Shown: one piece after another, positions 6,394-10,533 of the stretch
How positions within the stretch are numbered: position 1 is the first letter of the stretch
Layout: every line of letters starts with the position of its first letter
Program-made: the position numbers and the translations under genes
Source of the DNA: Bacteroidota bacterium
GTDB taxonomy: Bacteria > Bacteroidota > Bacteroidia > Flavobacteriales_D > Crocinitomicaceae
Direction of reading: 5' to 3'
Assembly (NCBI GenBank): GCA_024280195.1
Contig: JAJRQP010000337.1
Coordinates: forward strand, 1 to 10,533
DNA length: 10,533 nt
The notes under the pieces: generated by a model
The model's input: only the letters and a program-made list of their open reading frames with translations
Database searches by the model: none
Told to the model about the DNA's origin: nothing

Positions 6394-7051
6394 TGGTCGT
6401 TCGGTTATTTCTAGTTAAATAATTCAAAAATAGAATGAGCACAAAACTAATTACTAAAAGAACAATTGCGTAGTGGTGTGCTGTGTCATAATTTAAAGCA
6501 TTCATTTCATCATAAATAGCGACAGAAGCCACATTCGTTTCTTCCATTTTACCGCCAATCATTAGCACTAAACCAAACTCACCAATTGTGTGTGCAAAAG
6601 TTAGAAGCACGGCGTTCCAAATTGACTTCTTAATCATAGGTAAGTAAACTTTTCTAACTGCGTTTAAACGGCTTTTATTAAGTAACAATGTTGATTCAAT
6701 GATGTTCTTAGGGATTGATCGAAAACCATTAATTAATGGACTGACCATAAATGGTGTACAAAAAATTATGGACCCGATTAAAATTCCTTCAAAAGAAAAG
6801 GCAAATGAAATTCCAAAAGTATTTTCAAAAAATTGACCAATTGGAGTCTCTGGTCCTAAAAAATTCAAATAATAAAACCCAAGAACGGTTGGTGGCAATA
6901 TAATGGGCATCATGAGAATACTTTCAATGAAAATTTTTCCTCTCATTTTTGAAAATGCCAAAAAATAAGCAACAGGAATCGCAATTACCAACAAGATTAA
7001 TGTCGTAAGAAAAGCGAGTTTAAATGTTACGAAAAAGGGTGTATAGTCCAC
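6386..7051 (-). CDS. modB: Molybdate ABC transporter permease ModB
   Basis: This inner-membrane permease has 221 residues and five to six hydrophobic helices: about 8-31, 43-65, 86-108, 142-166 and 191-210, with more possible around the first two. The EAA-type coupling loop (ESTLLLNKSRLNAVRKVYLP, about 119-138) contacts ModC. The diagnostic AHTIGEFGLVLMIGG (153-167) is a hallmark of molybdate/tungstate permeases. MMPIILPPTVLGFYYL (47-62) is also typical of ModB. It starts with GTG (7051-7049), whose first base is the last base of the modA stop codon, so translation is coupled. The stop lies within modC. Its partner ModA delivers molybdate from the periplasm. Length and motifs are normal for the family. 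Confidence 0.93.
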   Translation of the reverse strand: MDYTPFFVTFKLAFLTTLILLVIAIPVAYFLAFSKMRGKIFIESILMMPIILPPTVLGFYYLNFLGPETPIGQFFENTFGISFAFSFEGILIGSIIFCTPFMVSPLINGFRSIPKNIIESTLLLNKSRLNAVRKVYLPMIKKSIWNAVLLTFAHTIGEFGLVLMIGGKMEETNVASVAIYDEMNALNYDTAHHYAIVLLVISFVLILFLNYLTRNNRTTIA

Positions 7052-7803
7052 TACTTGACAAGATAACCAAAATGCTTTAATATGCTAACGCATTCTGTGG
7101 AAGATAAAAAACCAACAAACAATTCAGATTCTTCTTCGTGATTTTTTATTCCATGCTTTAATATACATGCACCTTGCTTTATTTCACGGTAGAAAGAAGG
7201 GTCAACTTCAAAATAATTATAGTCATCACCAAACTTCTGAATGAAAGAGAAACTTGTAAAACCTGCATCTACTGATTTTGATTTCAGATACTGGTTAACT
7301 TGACTAATACTTTCTCCGTAAACAATTTTTTCAGGATGAGTTAGTATATATTCTATTGAATCTAAGTATTTCAATGCTGCAATACCATAAGGTGCCGTCT
7401 TTTTTTCTGCCACTGCAATTCTCTTAATTTTCGGAGAATAAAGTGCCTCTTTAATCGATGAGAAATGAAGTTGTTTTGAGTAAACAAAAGCTAGTTTACC
7501 AAATGCATAAACTACTGGCTCTTGACCAAAACCAGACTGGACTAGTTTAGTTGGGTATTTCATATTCGCAGAAACAAAAACATCATAAGGTGCTCCTTGC
7601 TCTATTTGAGCCGTCAGCATTCCTGAAGAATTAGTTGAAATATCGCAACGGATATTGTTTTTAAGTTCAAATACAGAAGCAATAGAATCCATAGCGAATT
7701 GCATGTTTGCTGCAGTTGCAATTCTTATGGTCGTTTTTTCACTTTTCTGATTACAACTTGAAAATAGGGTTAAGAAAAGAAAAAATAATACGAACAGTTT
7801 CAT
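7051..7803 (-). CDS. modA: Molybdate ABC transporter substrate-binding lipoprotein ModA
   Basis: The protein has 250 residues from the ATG at 7803. The N-terminus is a lipoprotein signal, a hydrophobic run then LFSSC, so Cys17 is likely lipidated and the protein anchored in the periplasm. ModA-family marks follow: RIATAANMQFAMDSIASVFE (about 27-46), NSSGMLTAQIEQGAPYDVF (58-76), APYGIAALKYL (137-147), VDAGFTSFS (178-186) and a C-terminal FVGFLSS segment. Ser and Ala residues in the first two loops normally hold the oxyanion. Preference for molybdate over tungstate cannot be read from sequence alone. A longer frame opens at 7884, but that part runs through an intergenic repeat and would hide the signal peptide. 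Only a weak -7-like TATCATTG (7815-7808) is seen upstream, so the promoter is uncertain. Confidence 0.92.
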   Translation of the reverse strand: MKLFVLFFLFLTLFSSCNQKSEKTTIRIATAANMQFAMDSIASVFELKNNIRCDISTNSSGMLTAQIEQGAPYDVFVSANMKYPTKLVQSGFGQEPVVYAFGKLAFVYSKQLHFSSIKEALYSPKIKRIAVAEKKTAPYGIAALKYLDSIEYILTHPEKIVYGESISQVNQYLKSKSVDAGFTSFSFIQKFGDDYNYFEVDPSFYREIKQGACILKHGIKNHEEESELFVGFLSSTECVSILKHFGYLVK

Positions 7804-7871
7804 AAGACAATGATACACAATATTGGAAACAAAAAAAAGCGTGGAAATCAAAAGAATTAGCAGTAGGTAAA

Positions 7872-7951
7872 ACCACGGATGCACGGATAGAAATCTGCAA
7901 TATTGATGCTTTTATAAAAAACTTTTACAACCCCATCCGTGCATCTGTGGT
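7872..7951. repeat. Long imperfect inverted repeat between modA and atpG
   Basis: The left arm ACCACGGATGCACGGAT (7872-7888) pairs with ATCCGTGCATCTGTGGT (7935-7951), 16 of 17 positions, across a 46-base AT-rich loop. Each arm is itself a tandem pair of CACGGAT-like units. It has no T run, so it is not an ordinary terminator. Similar CACGGATG-type units are known to me as dispersed repeats in several bacterial genomes, which would make this a copy of a scattered element; I could not search for other copies. Confidence 0.75.
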
Positions 7952-7963
7952 AAAACAACTACC

Positions 7964-7998
7964 AAAAAAAACGCTTACATCATCGATACAAGCGTTTT
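7964..7998 (-). terminator. Intrinsic terminator of the ATP synthase operon, after atpG
   Basis: On the minus strand AAAACGCTT (7998-7990) pairs with AAGCGTTTT (7976-7968) around a 13-base loop, and the stem runs directly into a T tract of eight (positions 7971-7964). It starts about 20 bases after the atpG stop. It would stop transcription before modA, which therefore needs its own promoter. Confidence 0.82.
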
Positions 7999-8018
7999 CA
8001 ATAGTATTTTATTCTTCT

Positions 8019-8894
8019 TTATCCGTTTAATGCTTCTGCACCACCAACAATTTCTAAAATTTCGTTGGTAATTGCTGCTTGACGAGCTTTGTTGTAAGAT
8101 AATGTCAAGTCATTCTTCATGTCATTCGCATTGTCCGTTGCTTTGTGCATCGCTGTCATTCTTGCACCATGTTCTGATGCTTGAGAATCTAACAATCCTT
8201 TAAACAATTGAATTTTTAATGACTTAGGAATTAAGTCTTCAACAATTTCTGATTTACCAGGCTCAAAGATGTAATCTCCTGCAGCATTCTCTCCTTCGAC
8301 AACTATTGGAATGATTGGTAAAAAATCTTCCGTCATCACTTCTTGACTTGCAGCATTGATGAATTTATTATAAACGATAACAACCTTGTCAAAAGATTTG
8401 TCCGCGAAAAGGTTCATCAAAATTTCACCGATAACAGTTACGTTCTCAAAAGTAAGGTCATTAAAAATATCCTCAACAGGGGCAAGTTCATCGTTGATGA
8501 AATATTTGTCTGTTTTCTTGTAAACGTCTTTAATTTTCTTTCCTAGGCAAAGTACTTTTGGGTTTGATCCTACAAATTCTTCATTAACTAATACGTTGAC
8601 CCGCTTGATGATGTTGTTATTAAAACCACCACAAAGACCTCTATTAGAAGTAATCCCAACGATTAAAACATTCTTCACTTCACGTGCTTCAGAATATGCG
8701 TTTTCAGAAAGATCAAGAGTCGCACTTAAGTTACCCAAAATTTCTTGTAACTTCTCAGAGTAAGGTCGCATTTGCGTAATTGCATCTTGCGCTCTTTTCA
8801 ACTTAGCCGCCGACACCATTTTCATTGCTGAAGTGATTTGCATCGTCGAGCTAATCGAAGTAATTCTGTTACGTATTTCTTTTAAGTTTGCCAT
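8019..8894 (-). CDS. atpG: F-type ATP synthase subunit gamma
   Basis: The protein has 291 residues, the usual length of the F1 central rotor shaft, which turns inside the alpha3-beta3 head as protons pass through Fo. The N-terminal helix MANLKEIRNRITSISSTMQITSAMKMVSAAKLKRAQ and the C-terminal helix with MTAMHKATDNANDM and YNKARQAAITNEILEIVGGAEAL are the two conserved coiled-coil strands of gamma; the second carries the family signature near the end. Between them is the less conserved Rossmann-like domain, with ITSNRGLCGGFN (about 81-92). It is followed by a strong terminator. Normally it would follow atpA directly; here a 339-base gene of another family lies in between. Confidence 0.97.
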   Translation of the reverse strand: MANLKEIRNRITSISSTMQITSAMKMVSAAKLKRAQDAITQMRPYSEKLQEILGNLSATLDLSENAYSEAREVKNVLIVGITSNRGLCGGFNNNIIKRVNVLVNEEFVGSNPKVLCLGKKIKDVYKKTDKYFINDELAPVEDIFNDLTFENVTVIGEILMNLFADKSFDKVVIVYNKFINAASQEVMTEDFLPIIPIVVEGENAAGDYIFEPGKSEIVEDLIPKSLKIQLFKGLLDSQASEHGARMTAMHKATDNANDMKNDLTLSYNKARQAAITNEILEIVGGAEALNG

Positions 8895-8902
8895 ATAATC
8901 AA

Positions 8903-8934
8903 ATTAAGAATGTAGAATTAAAAATGCAGAATTA
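8903..8934. repeat. Left inverted-repeat flank of the four-helix-bundle cassette
   Basis: ATTAAGAATGTAGAATTA (8903-8920) and the following AATGCAGAATTA (8923-8934) are two copies of one short unit. The first matches, in inverted orientation, the repeat at 9271-9294 (21 of 24 positions). The second contains a perfect 12-base inverted match to 9277-9288. The last three bases are the stop codon of the enclosed gene, so the repeat touches its end. Confidence 0.8.
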
Positions 8935-9270
8935 CTTTAAACTCGAATTAATGATCGCGACCAAAATTCTTATTATTTCATCATTCTGTTTTAATAACTC
9001 ATCATCTACATTAACTAGTTTCTTATTTATTAATTCTAACCAATAACGTGTTTCGTCTGCTTCTTTTAATGCAATTCTAAGCTTGTGCCTGAAATCTGCC
9101 TTACTCTCTGCTCGTTGCGCTTCACGTGCATTTGCTCCAACACTTGTACCGCTTCTCACTAATTGAGAAGCAACTTCATAGTGTCTTTTATCTTTAAGAA
9201 TAGAATGAAAATCAAGAATAGAACAGGCAAAAGCGAACGTCTTTTCAAGTAAAATGTTCTTTTTTGCCAT
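8932..9270 (-). CDS. Four-helix-bundle protein of the S23/IVP family, inserted between atpA and atpG
   Basis: The protein has 112 residues and a pattern typical of the four-helix-bundle family first described from 23S rRNA intervening sequences: a short basic start, EKTFAFACSILDFHSIL, then YEVASQLVRSGTSVGANAREAQRAESKADFRHK (interrupted here; about 31-63), LKEADETRYWLELI and a final hydrophobic helix. The SGTSVGANAREAQ segment (about 41-53) and the ETRYWL segment are the best marks. Related small bundles assemble into barrel-like pentamers, and one relative, Avd, assists diversity-generating retroelements; neither a reverse transcriptase nor rRNA is present here. Codon use is similar to its neighbours. 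The gene sits 35 bases after atpA and 37 bases before atpG, and both gaps are filled by inverted repeats, which suggests that gene and repeats entered as a unit. It is probably transcribed with the atp operon. Function unknown. Confidence 0.9.
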   Translation of the reverse strand: MAKKNILLEKTFAFACSILDFHSILKDKRHYEVASQLVRSGTSVGANAREAQRAESKADFRHKLRIALKEADETRYWLELINKKLVNVDDELLKQNDEIIRILVAIINSSLK

Positions 9271-9304
9271 AATTCTTAATTCTGCATTCTTAATCCTTAA
9301 TTCA
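9271..9304. repeat. Right inverted-repeat flank of the four-helix-bundle cassette
   Basis: The sequence is a run of degenerate units around AATTCTTAATT, TTCTGCATT and CTTAATCC. Positions 9271-9294 pair with 8903-8926 in inverted orientation with three mismatches. It starts at the base directly upstream of the enclosed gene's ATG and ends just before the atpA stop codon at 9306-9308, so it fills the whole gap. Confidence 0.8.
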
Positions 9305-9305
9305 T

Positions 9306-10533
9306 CTAATATTTACTCGCTATTTCTTTTGCAACTTTCGTTAACGTATCCGTTAACTCATCTGTATACTTTCCTGATTTTAACAAATCTAACGTATCTC
9401 TATGTTTCGCATCTAAATAATCCAAGTACTCTGTTTCAAAAGCTTTTACTTTGTTTATTGGAACATTTTGAATCAATCCTTTTGTTCCAACATAGATAAT
9501 TGCAATTTGCTTCTCTACTGGGTAAGGGTCACCTTCCATTTGCTTTAAGATTTCCACGTTTCTTGCTCCTTTATCAAGAACAGACTTCGTAGCAGCATCT
9601 AAATCAGAACCAAACTTAGCGAATGCTTCTAATTCTCTGTATTGTGCTTGATCTAACTTCAATGTACCGGCAACTTTCTTCATTGATTTAATCTGCGCAT
9701 TACCACCAACACGAGATACCGAGATACCAACGTTAATTGCTGGTCTAATACCTGCGTTAAATAAATCAGACTCTAAGAAAATTTGTCCATCTGTAATCGA
9801 AATTACGTTTGTTGGAATATATGCAGAAACATCACCTGCTTGCGTTTCAATAATTGGCAAAGCCGTTAATGAACCACCACCTTTAACGATATCCTTCAAA
9901 GAAGGAGGAAGATCGTTCATTGTTCTTGCAATTGCATCATCAGCAATAATTTTTGCAGAACGTTCCAGTAATCTTGAGTGTAAATAGAATACATCTCCTG
10001 GGTATGCCTCACGTCCCGGTGGTCTTCTTAATAACAAAGAAACCTCACGATAAGCCACTGCTTGTTTAGATAAATCATCAAATACAATCAATGCTGGTCT
10101 ACCTGTATCTCTAAAGAATTCACCAATTGCAGCACCTGTCATTGGAGCATAAAATTGCATTGGTGCAGGATCTGCAGCGTTCGATGCAACAACAACTGTG
10201 TAAGCCATTGCTCCAGCATCTTCAAATTTCTTAACAATACCTGCAACTGTTGAACCTTTTTGTCCAATCGCTACATATATACAAAATACAGGTTCTCCTG
10301 CATCGTAAAATTCTTTTTGGTTGATAATCGTATCAATCGCAACCGTTGTTTTTCCTGTTTGACGGTCACCGATGATTAACTCACGTTGTCCACGTCCAAC
10401 TGGAATCATTGCATCTACAGATTTGATACCTGTTTGCAATGGTTCATCAACTGGTTGACGGAAAATAACACCTGGTGCTTTTCTCTCGATTGGCATTTCG
10501 TATAAAGTTCCTTCAATTGGACCTTTACCATCG
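9306..10533 (-). CDS. atpA: F-type ATP synthase subunit alpha, N-terminus cut by window edge
   Basis: About 409 residues are visible, the C-terminal four fifths of a protein usually near 500-530 residues. The frame runs to the right edge (DGKGPIEGTLYE before the internal Met at 10496), so that Met is not the true start. The nucleotide loop GDRQTGKTT follows RGQRELII, and the noncatalytic Walker B region contains ALIVFDDLSKQAVAYREVSLLLRRPPGREAYPGDVFYLHSRLLERS (split over 10080-9950). The arginine finger segment ISVSRVGGNAQ and the DQAQYRELEAFAKFGSDLD region are standard for alpha. Alpha subunits alternate with beta in the F1 head and bind noncatalytic nucleotides. The C-terminus ends KEIASKY. 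Next in the operon comes the four-helix-bundle gene and then atpG. Confidence 0.97.
   Translation of the reverse strand, partial: DGKGPIEGTLYEMPIERKAPGVIFRQPVDEPLQTGIKSVDAMIPVGRGQRELIIGDRQTGKTTVAIDTIINQKEFYDAGEPVFCIYVAIGQKGSTVAGIVKKFEDAGAMAYTVVVASNAADPAPMQFYAPMTGAAIGEFFRDTGRPALIVFDDLSKQAVAYREVSLLLRRPPGREAYPGDVFYLHSRLLERSAKIIADDAIARTMNDLPPSLKDIVKGGGSLTALPIIETQAGDVSAYIPTNVISITDGQIFLESDLFNAGIRPAINVGISVSRVGGNAQIKSMKKVAGTLKLDQAQYRELEAFAKFGSDLDAATKSVLDKGARNVEILKQMEGDPYPVEKQIAIIYVGTKGLIQNVPINKVKAFETEYLDYLDAKHRDTLDLLKSGKYTDELTDTLTKVAKEIASKY

Noticed and set aside
7808..7815. TATCATTG as the modA -7 element
   Set aside because: It has one mismatch, no -33 partner at the right distance, and would put the transcript start on the start codon itself.
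7804..7884. Longer modA start at 7884
   Set aside because: The extension runs into the left arm of the inverted repeat and would bury the lipoprotein signal that begins at 7803.
7804..8018. Molybdenum-cofactor riboswitch or ModE site upstream of modA
   Set aside because: The only strong structures are the CACGGAT inverted repeat and the atpG terminator; neither resembles those elements.

Overview
The window looks like a chromosomal segment of a marine or freshwater Bacteroidota bacterium, probably order Flavobacteriales. The evidence is AT-rich DNA, genes without Shine-Dalgarno sequences, TAnnTTTG-type -7 promoter elements, a secreted protein with a type IX secretion (Por) sorting domain, and the Bacteroidota habit of placing atpA next to atpG. 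Both window edges cut a gene: a caspase-like protein on the left and atpA on the right.

Layout. 1-365 (-): N-terminal part of an exported caspase-fold protein. 473-814 (-): small DUF486/DMT-family membrane protein. 915-4140 (+): a tight four-gene cluster, consisting of a membrane protein that looks like an ECF-transporter T domain joined to an S-like domain, two paralogous molybdenum-storage-protein subunits (MosA/MosB type), and a small exported protein of unknown function. The first junction overlaps by 32 bases, the second by 1 base, and the third gap is 1 base. 4197-5657 (+): a T9SS-secreted protein with Ig-like and PKD-like domains under its own promoter. 5678-5709: a symmetric terminator shared by the converging transcripts. 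5713-7803 (-): modA-modB-modC, a molybdate ABC importer, in a tightly overlapping operon. 7804-8018: an intergenic stretch holding a long inverted repeat and the atpG terminator. 8019-10533 (-): the end of the F-type ATP synthase operon, atpA-atpG, interrupted by a four-helix-bundle (S23/IVP family) gene framed by short inverted repeats.

How it fits together. ModABC would bring molybdate (or tungstate) into the cytoplasm, and the MosA/MosB homologues would store it as ATP-driven polyoxometalate clusters. The fused ECF-like membrane protein and the small exported protein share the storage operon and are natural candidates for further steps in uptake, release or sensing of the metal. No nitrogenase or Mo-enzyme gene is visible, so the purpose of the store in this organism is open. 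The membrane protein plus storage-subunit operon is the most interesting unit in the window. The repeat-flanked four-helix-bundle cassette inside the ATP synthase operon is the second.
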